Part shown: positions 7,572-13,672 of the stretch, in pieces
Position numbering within the stretch: the first letter of the stretch is position 1
Layout of the letters: each line of letters opens with the position of its first letter
Source of the DNA: Chloroflexi bacterium RBG_13_51_18
GTDB taxonomy: Bacteria; Chloroflexota; Dehalococcoidia; Dehalococcoidales; RBG-16-60-22
Length of the DNA stretch: 13,672 bases
Assembly (NCBI GenBank): GCA_001796495.1
Contig: MGMR01000072.1
Span: 6,221 to 19,892 of the forward strand
Direction of reading: 5' to 3'
Notes under the pieces: generated by a model
Seen by the model: the letters and a program-made list of their open reading frames with translations, nothing else
The model's database searches: none
What the model was told of the DNA's origin: nothing
Position numbers and translations under genes: made by a program

Positions 7572-7682
7572 ATGCTTGGGCTGATGGGAATCAGGGAAAG
7601 GGTGTGGCTGCTGGGTGGGACTCTGGAAATAAACACGGAGCCGGGAAAAGGGACTAAACTGACGGTCAGCATCCAAGTTTAA
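7572..7682 (+). pseudogene. Relic of a histidine kinase ATP-binding domain (C-terminal G-box end)
   Basis: A plus-strand open stretch of 36 codons ending in TAA encodes the C-terminal end of a NarL-type histidine kinase HATPase_c domain. It reads MLGLMGIRERVWLLGGTLEI followed by EPGKGTKLTV. The same block ends both complete kinases here (GLGLLGMRER...GGSLAI and LGLAGMQERTQLLGGTLTI...PGKGT). Nothing upstream in this frame is kinase-like and an in-frame TGA lies at 7548-7550, so the other roughly 500 residues of a kinase are missing. AAGGAGG does occur about 13 bases before the ATG, so a short peptide could in principle be made, but on its own it could not bind ATP. I read it as the remains of a deleted kinase gene. 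Confidence 0.75.
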
Positions 7683-7704
7683 TCAAGCGGCATTTCCGGC
7701 TGAT

Positions 7705-8547
7705 TTATTCAAATAATATAGTGCCGACACTTTTACCGGCAGCCAGGTCAACCTCGATGGTTTTTCCCTCGTAATCCTTGAAAGCAATCTCTAGAGTATA
7801 CCGGCCGCTGTTTTCTTCAAGATTATCAAATTTATAGTCGCCGTAATTATCGGTGATGACTTCACTTATCTTTTGCGAGTTTTTGAATAATGCAACCGTG
7901 GCCCCTTCTGCGCAGTCGACGGCACCGTCTTTTTTAAAGGCAACGTCACCCCCGATGAAACACTTGAGATAACGGTACAGATTCTTATAATAAACGCGGG
8001 GTCCGGTTTTATATTCCGGGTGCAGGACTTCCAGGTTTTCCTCTGCTATCATCTGCTTCACACGGGTATCTTCGACTTTTACAAAGCGCATCGCCCCGGT
8101 GGGACAGGCCTGGACGCACCTAGGCTCTTTCCAGCCGTCAGCCAGCAAGTGAGCGCACAATGTGCATTTTTGGGCTACATTCTTTTCCTCATTCCAAGAG
8201 ATAGCTCCATAGGGACAGGAATTGACTATCTCCTTTTGCCCCCCGGCTTTTAACGGGTCGATGATAACAATGCCGTCGCCCGTTTTATAAATAGCGTCGT
8301 TACCTGCCTTTTTAATACAGGGGGCATTATCGCAATGCATGCACGGCACGGGAAGATTAGCTACATCAACCGTGGGAAATTGTCCCCTTTCCCTGGTCAG
8401 GATATTTATCCAGTGACTCCCATGCTTTGGCTGGGCGGCGGAATAGGGTAAAAAATCATTATCGACGTGCTCATCCTTGCAGGCTAAAAAGCAATTATAG
8501 CACCCCTCGCATTTGGCAACGTCGATGATTAAATTCCACTTGGCCAT
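7705..8547 (-). CDS. Iron-sulfur subunit of a transhydroxylase-type molybdenum enzyme (3x[4Fe-4S] plus beta-sandwich domain)
   Basis: A 280-residue electron-transfer subunit of the DmsB/NrfC class. The cysteines that can hold clusters number exactly twelve: C13, C16, C19, C23; C69, C72, C77; C111; C128, C131, C144, C148. This is enough for three [4Fe-4S] clusters. The fourth cluster of typical DmsB proteins is lost, since the usual cysteines between C77 and C111 are absent. Residues from about 195 to the end form a separate beta-rich domain of the carboxypeptidase-regulatory/transthyretin-like kind (TDNYGDYKFDNL, GRYTLEIAFKDYEGKTIEV). Three clusters plus a C-terminal beta domain is the known layout of the small subunit of Pelobacter pyrogallol-phloroglucinol transhydroxylase. 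No Tat or Sec signal is seen, so it is cytoplasmic. ATG 8547 follows the large-subunit stop by one base, with AAGGAA upstream; the two are co-translated. Confidence 0.92.
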   Translation of the reverse strand: MAKWNLIIDVAKCEGCYNCFLACKDEHVDNDFLPYSAAQPKHGSHWINILTRERGQFPTVDVANLPVPCMHCDNAPCIKKAGNDAIYKTGDGIVIIDPLKAGGQKEIVNSCPYGAISWNEEKNVAQKCTLCAHLLADGWKEPRCVQACPTGAMRFVKVEDTRVKQMIAEENLEVLHPEYKTGPRVYYKNLYRYLKCFIGGDVAFKKDGAVDCAEGATVALFKNSQKISEVITDNYGDYKFDNLEENSGRYTLEIAFKDYEGKTIEVDLAAGKSVGTILFE

Positions 8548-8548
8548 G

Positions 8549-11509
8549 TTATTGTTCCTTCCACTTTTCTATTTGGACGAGGCAACTATTGGAAGCCGTA
8601 CTGTGTGACTTTTTTATGATAGGGCGCGACGAAGTCAATACATTAATCGTTCCGGCGCGGTCGATAGAATTACCCGGCTCGCCGATGGGGTCGTATATCG
8701 CGGAGGAACAGGGAGACTGGGCGGTCCCTTGAGGCAGACGTTCGGTAATATGGGCGGCGCAGATTACCGCGCCCCGGTCATTGAAGACCTTGACAAGGTC
8801 GTCTGGCCTGATGCCGCGTTTTTCCGCATCTTTTGTATTCAGTTTCACAATCCAGTAATAGTAGCCGTCTATCAAAACCCGGTGCTCTTTAACGTCATTG
8901 ATAATGCTGTCTTTGCCGTCGTTATGCGTGTGGAAGGTAAAACGCGGATGGGGCGTCAGCAGCTGTAGAGGGTATTTTTTATAGAGTTCCGTGGTGTGGG
9001 GGCCTTCCCATGAAGGGATATATTTACTGATAAGCGGCCTTTCCGGGTCGTCCGGGTCGAAACGCTTGAGGCTGGAACACTCAAACTCTATTTTACCGGA
9101 TTGCGTTTGCAGTCCGGACAGGTATTCCTCGGTATAATCTGCGGGCAAAGGGAAGGGCTCCGGGATGTCTTTTTTCCTGCCCTCGGCGAACCACCGGTAG
9201 GCGCAGGGTGATTTTAATTCTTCCTTGGGCGGGGGCACGATATAATAGCCTTTCTTGAGCAATTTTTTCCAGGAAATAACAGTAGGCAAATCCGAGGCTT
9301 CGTACATACGCTTGCACCAGTCCAGCTCGGTCGAGCCTTCAGAGAAATAGGAGCTAAGCCCCAGGCGCTTGGACAGTTCGAGGAAAATCTGATAGTCGGA
9401 TTTCGATTCGCCCAGCGGCTCGATGCACTTATGCTGCAGGGTGATAACGCGATGGTTGAGCTTGTTGAAATTATGTATGATGTACCCTCCGGCGTTGCAG
9501 GTTTCACCGATATCCCAGCGCTCGAAGTTGGTACAGGCAGGCAGGATAATATCGGCAAACTTGGTCTCGCCTTCCATCCATATTGCCTGGTTGACTACAA
9601 ATTCCAGTTTTGGGGTGCGGTATGCCTTTACGAAGCGGTTGGTCTCATTCATCGTGGCGATGTAAGAGCCGCCGTATTTGTAATACATCTTGATAACGGA
9701 GTTGCCGGGAGCGGGGTATGAGAATTTAAAAAACTGGCCTTCAATAATCTTGGTGTTATTGGGGTAGCCTTCAGCGTGACCTTCCAGGATAGCTTCCGGG
9801 ATATTCAGCCGGGGGACTCTTTGCTGGACGGTATTCACGGAGGGAAGATGAGGCATGCGCTGGTAGAGATAAATCGCCGAGGCGGTCCCGTCGATATCCC
9901 CGGAGATGCCGCCCTCGGCGTAACCGGGGAAGTAGAACCGGGTGTCCATCGGCGTCCCGACGGCCATATTGCCCATGTTGATACCGGGCTTGCCGATGCC
10001 CTGCATCGCCATCAGGCAGACCATGGAGCGCGCCCATTCCAGGCCAGTGGCGCAGCGGCAGGCGCCCCCCAGCTGGTTTCCCCCGCCTCCCGCGCCCAGG
10101 TAGGTCTTTTTAGTACCCCATTCCCTGGCCAAAGCCCGGACGTCTTTAGCCGGGACGCCGGTCTCGTTTTCCTGCCATTCCGGGGTTTTAAGGATATTAT
10201 CTTCCTTACCCAGGATGTAATCCCGCCACTTTTCAAACCCGGTAGTGCGTGAAGCGATGTATTCTTTATCGTACAGGCCTTCCGTTATCCAGACATAGGC
10301 GATAGCCAGTGCCATGGCATTGCCCGTATCCGGGCGAGGAGCCAGCCATTTTCCGCCCATCAGCGCGGCGGTGGGGTCATAATAGGGATTGATGTGCACC
10401 ATTTTAACGCCGAGCTCCTGCAGCCACTGGCGTCGGACGGTGCTCTCGAAGGCGGCATAAGACCCCGGATTAGATTCAGGGTCGCTGCTCCAGAAGACCA
10501 TCATTTCACAGTCTTTCAGGGCGTCTTCAACCGTCCCGTAGCCCTCGGCGCCGCCCTGCCGCATGCTGTTTCCCCAGTGATGGGTAGCTCCCCAGAACCA
10601 CCCCTCCCAGCTATCCGGATTAGCTACTACCTGCGTCGTCCCGATAGCGTTCATAAACCGGCGGTGTGTGCTTAAGTAGTAGCCGACATTTCCCCAGGTA
10701 TGGTGGGACGGGGTGCTGGACAGAATGGAACCCGGGCCATATTCTCTCTTGACGCGTTTGATTTCATTAGCCACAATATCGAGGGCTTCATCCCAGCTGA
10801 TTCTCTCATAGCCTGAAGTTCCCCGGTTCTCACAGTTACGCTCGCCCTGCGGGTCGAAATCGACCCGTTTCATGGGGTATAAAATCCTGTCCGGCGAATA
10901 CACGGTAGATTTCAGGGAAAATCCATAGGGAGAAAGAGTGCTTTTCCGCGGCGGGGTAAACTTTTTGCCCCTGGCTTCGATGGTAAAAGACGGCGCGTCA
11001 CTTTTATCGAACTCTATGGGAGTAATCCGTATTATCCTGCCGTCTTTCACGTAGACGAACATGGAACCTGCGTTTGAATTATTGACATATCTTTTGACGC
11101 CGCTGCCCATGTCCGTGCCCCATTTTATGCCGGCGTTTAGCATCAGGCTTATCGTTTCCATGAACCAGTATGTCAATTCATCCGGCCCTGACAGCGTCAG
11201 GCGGAACTGTTTCATGGAGTCGGTCTGTTCCTGCTGGTCACGCCACGGCACCAGGAGACGGCAGCCCAGGGCCGCATCGCTGAAGCCCATGCAGACATCG
11301 GGTTTGGGGTGGATGCCGCTTTTGGAAGTGACTTTACCGTGGCGGAAAATGTAATACCTGCCCACGGAATTATCCAGGACCTTTACCTGCACTATAAGGT
11401 CTTTTTCTTTAAGCCTGGCCTTGAAAGAGGGATGTATGGCGGCCGCCAGCTTTAAATACAGTGAAAAAGCAAAAAGCTGGATACTGAACCTGATATTTGA
11501 AAATCCCAT
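8549..11509 (-). CDS. Molybdopterin (bis-MGD) enzyme large subunit, transhydroxylase/resorcinol hydroxylase-like, with extra N-terminal SCP2-like domain
   Basis: A 986-residue member of the DMSO reductase superfamily. From about residue 140 it follows the usual fold: YERISWDEALDIVANEIKR, the Mo-proximal region, GMPMD-like GTPMDTRF, a central FERWDIGETCNAGG segment and a C-terminal MopB-binding domain (about 835-960). No CxxC...C motif precedes it, so the large subunit has no FeS cluster. His269, Tyr277 and Asp299-Ser300-Trp301 (in NPDSWEGW) keep the spacing I recall for His144, Tyr152 and Asp174-Ser175-Trp176 of Pelobacter transhydroxylase, with Ser the Mo ligand. The constant offset means about 125 additional N-terminal residues, which look SCP2-like (FRHGKV, PKPDVCMGFSDAA, FRLTLSGPDELTYWF). 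There is no twin-arginine signal, so it is cytoplasmic. The start is ATG 11509 with GAGG 5 bases upstream; the GTG two codons earlier overlaps that site. The likely reaction is hydroxyl transfer to, or hydroxylation of, a phenolic ring; the substrate is unknown. Confidence 0.9.
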   Translation of the reverse strand: MGFSNIRFSIQLFAFSLYLKLAAAIHPSFKARLKEKDLIVQVKVLDNSVGRYYIFRHGKVTSKSGIHPKPDVCMGFSDAALGCRLLVPWRDQQEQTDSMKQFRLTLSGPDELTYWFMETISLMLNAGIKWGTDMGSGVKRYVNNSNAGSMFVYVKDGRIIRITPIEFDKSDAPSFTIEARGKKFTPPRKSTLSPYGFSLKSTVYSPDRILYPMKRVDFDPQGERNCENRGTSGYERISWDEALDIVANEIKRVKREYGPGSILSSTPSHHTWGNVGYYLSTHRRFMNAIGTTQVVANPDSWEGWFWGATHHWGNSMRQGGAEGYGTVEDALKDCEMMVFWSSDPESNPGSYAAFESTVRRQWLQELGVKMVHINPYYDPTAALMGGKWLAPRPDTGNAMALAIAYVWITEGLYDKEYIASRTTGFEKWRDYILGKEDNILKTPEWQENETGVPAKDVRALAREWGTKKTYLGAGGGGNQLGGACRCATGLEWARSMVCLMAMQGIGKPGINMGNMAVGTPMDTRFYFPGYAEGGISGDIDGTASAIYLYQRMPHLPSVNTVQQRVPRLNIPEAILEGHAEGYPNNTKIIEGQFFKFSYPAPGNSVIKMYYKYGGSYIATMNETNRFVKAYRTPKLEFVVNQAIWMEGETKFADIILPACTNFERWDIGETCNAGGYIIHNFNKLNHRVITLQHKCIEPLGESKSDYQIFLELSKRLGLSSYFSEGSTELDWCKRMYEASDLPTVISWKKLLKKGYYIVPPPKEELKSPCAYRWFAEGRKKDIPEPFPLPADYTEEYLSGLQTQSGKIEFECSSLKRFDPDDPERPLISKYIPSWEGPHTTELYKKYPLQLLTPHPRFTFHTHNDGKDSIINDVKEHRVLIDGYYYWIVKLNTKDAEKRGIRPDDLVKVFNDRGAVICAAHITERLPQGTAQSPCSSAIYDPIGEPGNSIDRAGTINVLTSSRPIIKKSHSTASNSCLVQIEKWKEQ

Positions 11510-11563
11510 GTTCACCTCTAAACTGAAAATATATACGCAATGGTGAATCCCTTGCTTGCCTTA

Positions 11564-11592
11564 ATAGTAAATACAATGATAAAAAATGTCAA
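11564..11592 (-). promoter_or_regulatory. Promoter of the molybdenum enzyme operon
   Basis: A perfect TTGACA (11592-11587) and TACTAT (11569-11564) are spaced by 17 bases on the minus strand. Transcription would start near 11557, giving a leader of about 48 bases before the ATG at 11509. Confidence 0.65.
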
Positions 11593-11597
11593 AAAAA

Positions 11598-11613
11598 GAA
11601 AAATGCGTTTTTC
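11598..11613. repeat. Inverted repeat centred between divergent promoters
   Basis: GAAAAA-TGCG-TTTTTC lies between the -35 boxes of the two divergent promoters (11592 and 11618), with its centre at 11605.5, midway between them. This placement suits a shared operator. The arms are A/T-rich, so chance is a real alternative. Confidence 0.4.
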
Positions 11614-11617
11614 TGCG

Positions 11618-11647
11618 TTGATTGATAGGCACCGGGGGAGATATAAT
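11618..11647 (+). promoter_or_regulatory. Promoter of the metallo-beta-lactamase-fold gene
   Basis: TTGATT (11618-11623) and a perfect TATAAT (11642-11647) are spaced by 18 bases on the plus strand, 40 bases before the ATG at 11688. Confidence 0.6.
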
Positions 11648-11687
11648 CAGATATGTCCGGGGACTTAAATTTGCGAGGAAAATAACG

Positions 11688-12449
11688 ATGTCCGAAACAG
11701 CGTATCACCTGACGGTAGGGGAATTCAAATGCATCATTTTCAGCGACGGCTGCCTTGCGGACCCGGGTGAAACGTTCGGGTTGAACTGTATTTATATGGA
11801 AGCTGGCGACCGCAAGATACTCGTGGACAACGGCTGTGGGGAGGCTTTTCAGGCCGGCACCGCCGGCCAGTTGCTGGATAACATGGAGTCGGAAGGGATA
11901 GGGCGGGGGGATATCGATACCATCATCTTCGACCACGGACATATCGACCACGTTTGCGGCACTTTTAATTTAAAGGATGAGCCGGTTTTTCCCAACGCGC
12001 GGTATATAATTTCCCAGAAAGAATGGGACTATATAGAAGCCGGGCCGGGCGATAATGAGACGCAAAACATTTTTTACGCGCCCGCGCGAAAGTACCTGGT
12101 GTCTCTTAAAGACCGATTCAAGCTGGTGGCGGACAATCACGAGATTTTACCCGGCATTAAAATGGTGCCCTCACACGGGCACACGCCGGGCAACGCTATG
12201 GTAGATATTACATCAGGTGGGGAAAGGCTTTTATGCATCGGTGACATCATCCATTCACCAAAGGAGTTTACCGAACCGGAGCATTGCGCCGCTTTCGACG
12301 TGAACGCGGCCGAGGCGATAAAAACGAGGAGCGGCATATTATCTAAAGCGGCTAGAGACGGGACGTTTGTTTTTGCCACGCATTTCACTTTTCCGGGGTT
12401 GGGGTACATCCGGGAAAAGGGCGGCGTCTTGAGATGGGACGCTATTTAA
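11688..12449 (+). CDS. Metallo-beta-lactamase-fold hydrolase
   Basis: A 253-residue metal-dependent hydrolase of the lactonase/glyoxalase II-like branch. The metal-binding residues are all present: H83-G-H85-I-D87-H88 (HxHxDH), H165 in SHGHTPGN, D186 in CIGDIIH and H232 in ATHF, enough for a dinuclear site, commonly zinc. The N-terminal strands (FKCIIFSDGCL, NCIYMEAGDRKILVDNG) fit lactonase-like members of the family. I start at ATG 11688, which has GAGGA 8 bases upstream; a TTG in frame at 11622 lies within the predicted promoter. No signal peptide, so cytosolic. It is divergent from the molybdenum enzyme operon and seems to share its control region. A role in opening a lactone or cyclic dione in the same pathway is possible but only inferred. 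General detoxification is the alternative. Confidence 0.9.
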   Translation: MSETAYHLTVGEFKCIIFSDGCLADPGETFGLNCIYMEAGDRKILVDNGCGEAFQAGTAGQLLDNMESEGIGRGDIDTIIFDHGHIDHVCGTFNLKDEPVFPNARYIISQKEWDYIEAGPGDNETQNIFYAPARKYLVSLKDRFKLVADNHEILPGIKMVPSHGHTPGNAMVDITSGGERLLCIGDIIHSPKEFTEPEHCAAFDVNAAEAIKTRSGILSKAARDGTFVFATHFTFPGLGYIREKGGVLRWDAI

Positions 12450-12479
12450 ATATTCCCCTTAAAAAATAGTTTTTCGTGC

Positions 12480-12507
12480 TTGACAAATCATTGAATGGGA
12501 GTATTAT
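12480..12507 (+). promoter_or_regulatory. Consensus-like promoter pointing antisense into the ferredoxin gene
   Basis: A perfect TTGACA (12480-12485) is followed after 16 bases by TATTAT (12502-12507). It reads on the plus strand, towards the 3' end of the ferredoxin and flavoprotein genes, and no sense gene follows. It would produce an antisense RNA from about 12514, or it may be a chance match. Confidence 0.35.
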
Positions 12508-12548
12508 GTTTTTGCCTCATTGCGTGAATATACCGCAAGGGTAAAACG

Positions 12549-12896
12549 TTAGCCCCCCGAAGGCGGCCTGGTATTGGGCGGCGGGGGATTCTTCATACCC
12601 AGGCGGAAAAGTTCGCCGGTGTCCTTGCGTTTCCAGTTCATGGAGATGCGCTGCTGGGTGGGGTGGAGCATGGTGATAGCGCCAGATCGGGGGCACTCCT
12701 CGACGCAGCCGCCGCAGTACCAGCACTCTTCCGGGTAGACGACGATAGGCTGTTTTTTCTTTTCCGGGTTGGGCATCATCACGTCGGTAGGGCAGACATC
12801 GACGCACAGGTTACAGCCGATGCAAATATCCGGATTAAAGGCCACGGCCTTATTGGGGGTAGGCGGGTTGGGTACCATATAGGCTTTATTGCTCAT
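12549..12896 (-). CDS. 2x[4Fe-4S] ferredoxin, AprB-like partner of the flavoprotein
   Basis: A 115-residue electron carrier. Two complete cluster motifs are present: C25-x2-C28-x2-C31-x3-C35-P and C58-x2-C61-x2-C64-x3-C68-P, each preceded by the typical PD/PE residues. A C-terminal tail of about 40 residues includes NWKRKDTGELFRLG and ends in a proline-rich stretch (NPPPPNTRPPSGG). The layout and the CPTDVMM and ECWYCGGCVEECP segments resemble the beta subunit of adenylylsulfate reductase and the ferredoxins encoded beside related flavoproteins. I start at ATG 12896, 8 bases after AGGGAG; the ATG two codons earlier is too close to that site. It follows the flavoprotein gene by 40 bases and probably feeds electrons to or from its FAD. 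Confidence 0.93.
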   Translation of the reverse strand: MSNKAYMVPNPPTPNKAVAFNPDICIGCNLCVDVCPTDVMMPNPEKKKQPIVVYPEECWYCGGCVEECPRSGAITMLHPTQQRISMNWKRKDTGELFRLGMKNPPPPNTRPPSGG

Positions 12897-12936
12897 ATAC
12901 ATATCTCCCTTTAAGAGTATCAGTAATCAATCTTAA

Positions 12937-13672
12937 TTATCCGCGGTGCTTTTCATAGTTCTCCGCGTAGGAAGAGGCATAAGGGGCCTTGAGGTGGAAG
13001 TCAAGCGGCAGGTCTCTGACCTTGACCTTATCGTTCTCCTGGCGAATGGGTAAAAGCTTATTCCACTCCGGCGGGTCTAACGTTGGATAATCGAGACGGT
13101 GGAAATCCAGCATGGAGTTGGAAGCCTTTCTTTCCAGGGAGGCCTTCATAGCCAGTTCTCCCAATGAAATCAAGGAGTGGCATTCCAGGAGCCTGCCCAG
13201 CTCATGAGGGTTTGAAGCATAAGCCGAGGCAAGCTCGGTGGTCTTGAGTTCATTCAGAAGTCGCAGGCCCAGCTTCAGTGTCTGCTCGTTCTTGTATCTA
13301 TTGCAGTAGTCGCGCATGATGCGGGCGATAGCGGCGTTGATTTCCTTCCAGCCGTTGCCCTCTTTGCTCTGACGGGTAGCATTGTAAGCCGACTCTCTCT
13401 CCGCCTCCACCTGGCTGCTGTCGGCGACCGGTTCGGGGGCGGTCTTGGCGTAATGGGCGGCGTGCCTGCCGGCGTACCTGCCGGTAGTATGGGACTCGCC
13501 GTGACAGCCGCCGCCGAAGAGGTTTCCGCCTGCCCCGACATACAATCCTTCGAGGTTGGTTCTTAAATCCCAGTCGGTCAGAAAGCCTCCGCCCCCCAGG
13601 CTGCGTATGGTGGGAGGAGTGTTGATGCCCGCCGACCAGAAGTTGGAATGGGCGTATCCCTCCGGCAGAGTG
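12937..13672 (-). CDS. FAD-dependent fumarate reductase/AprA-like flavoprotein (C-terminal part, cut by window edge)
   Basis: The last 244 codons of a flavoprotein; the frame stays open to the window edge, so the N-terminal FAD-binding half lies outside. The segment NLEGLYVGAGGNLFGGGCHGE with TTGRYAGRHAA is the second FAD-contact region of the succinate dehydrogenase/fumarate reductase/AprA family. It is followed by the helical C-terminal domain and DFHRLDYPTLDPPEW. In fumarate reductases the corresponding block is R-x-ESRG-x-H-x-R-x-DYP; here the arginine-serine-arginine part has become ERKASNSMLDFHRLDYP, so the substrate is probably not fumarate. With the ferredoxin immediately downstream it forms a cytosolic flavoprotein/FeS pair similar in layout to AprAB. 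It converges with the hydrolase gene and may act in the same pathway as the molybdenum enzyme (inference). Confidence 0.88.
   Translation of the reverse strand, partial: TLPEGYAHSNFWSAGINTPPTIRSLGGGGFLTDWDLRTNLEGLYVGAGGNLFGGGCHGESHTTGRYAGRHAAHYAKTAPEPVADSSQVEAERESAYNATRQSKEGNGWKEINAAIARIMRDYCNRYKNEQTLKLGLRLLNELKTTELASAYASNPHELGRLLECHSLISLGELAMKASLERKASNSMLDFHRLDYPTLDPPEWNKLLPIRQENDKVKVRDLPLDFHLKAPYASSYAENYEKHRG

Noticed and set aside
9776..10252. 158-codon plus-strand open frame inside the molybdenum enzyme gene
   Set aside because: It lies wholly opposite a gene with strong domain and active-site evidence, and its product is low-complexity Gly/Pro/Ala/Arg without a family; a shadow of a GC-rich gene.
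11622..11687. Longer metallo-beta-lactamase protein from the TTG at 11622
   Set aside because: That start lies within the promoter (-35 TTGATT at 11618, TATAAT at 11642) and lacks a ribosome site; ATG 11688 has GAGGA at good spacing.
12520..12538. TTGCG-N9-CGCAA hairpin as a terminator between the convergent genes
   Set aside because: The stem is only five base pairs and no T-run follows on either strand.
12506..12544. 12-codon ORF starting at ATG 12506, after GGGAG, as a leader peptide
   Set aside because: The ATG overlaps the putative -10 box and no gene follows on that strand.
13275..13541. Minus-strand frame overlapping the flavoprotein in another phase
   Set aside because: The product is rich in Ala, Pro, Thr and Arg with no motif, while the overlapping frame gives a clear FAD-family protein.
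1..13672. CRISPR arrays, tRNA/rRNA genes, insertion sequences or att sites
   Set aside because: No regularly spaced repeats, no tRNA-like cloverleaf, and no transposase, integrase or terminal inverted repeats were seen.

Overview
The window is bacterial DNA, densely coded and mostly on the minus strand. It comes from an organism with an anaerobic, iron-sulfur and molybdenum based metabolism. The make-up (NarL-type two-component systems with GAF/PAS kinases, a bis-MGD enzyme with a poly-ferredoxin partner, and an AprA/AprB-like flavoprotein/ferredoxin pair) would fit an anaerobic Chloroflexota lineage such as Dehalococcoidia. That placement is an impression; no marker gene is present to prove it.

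Left part (1-4662), signalling. One minus-strand operon runs from a good promoter (TTGAAG-N17-TATAAT, 4634-4662). In transcription order it holds a NarL/LuxR response regulator (4613-3948), a membrane-anchored GAF-PAS histidine kinase (3951-1954), a soluble PAS-GAF histidine kinase with a Cys/His-rich PAS domain (1939-209), and a second response regulator cut by the window edge (212-1). Both regulator/kinase junctions are TTGA overlaps, where a TTG start shares bases with the preceding TGA.

Middle (4663-7682). Divergent from that operon are two tandem, paralogous small membrane proteins on the plus strand (4911-5108 and 5158-5502). The second has gained a soluble tail with a CWE-type cysteine motif. 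They end at a strong plus-strand terminator (5584-5621). A second hairpin (5641-5677) terminates the opposing minus-strand pair: a Cache-HAMP receptor with no output domain (7264-5909) followed by a 60-residue helical protein (5897-5715). The 440-base gap upstream of the receptor contains a palindrome and a plus-strand relic of the ATP-binding end of a histidine kinase (7572-7682).

Right part (7705-13672), catabolism and redox. A two-gene minus-strand operon (11509-7705) encodes a molybdenum enzyme of the pyrogallol-phloroglucinol transhydroxylase / resorcinol hydroxylase group. The large subunit lacks the N-terminal FeS cluster, has the His/Tyr/Asp-Ser-Trp active-site pattern, and carries an extra N-terminal domain of about 125 residues that looks SCP2-like. 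The small subunit has exactly twelve cluster cysteines (three [4Fe-4S]) and a C-terminal beta-sandwich domain. Divergent from it is a metallo-beta-lactamase-fold hydrolase (11688-12449). The two sets of promoter hexamers flank a small inverted repeat. Converging on the hydrolase is a minus-strand FAD flavoprotein (C-terminal part only) followed by a 2x[4Fe-4S] ferredoxin. Taken together the right half looks like a module for anaerobic hydroxylation or reduction of phenolic or other cyclic substrates; the substrate cannot be read from sequence.
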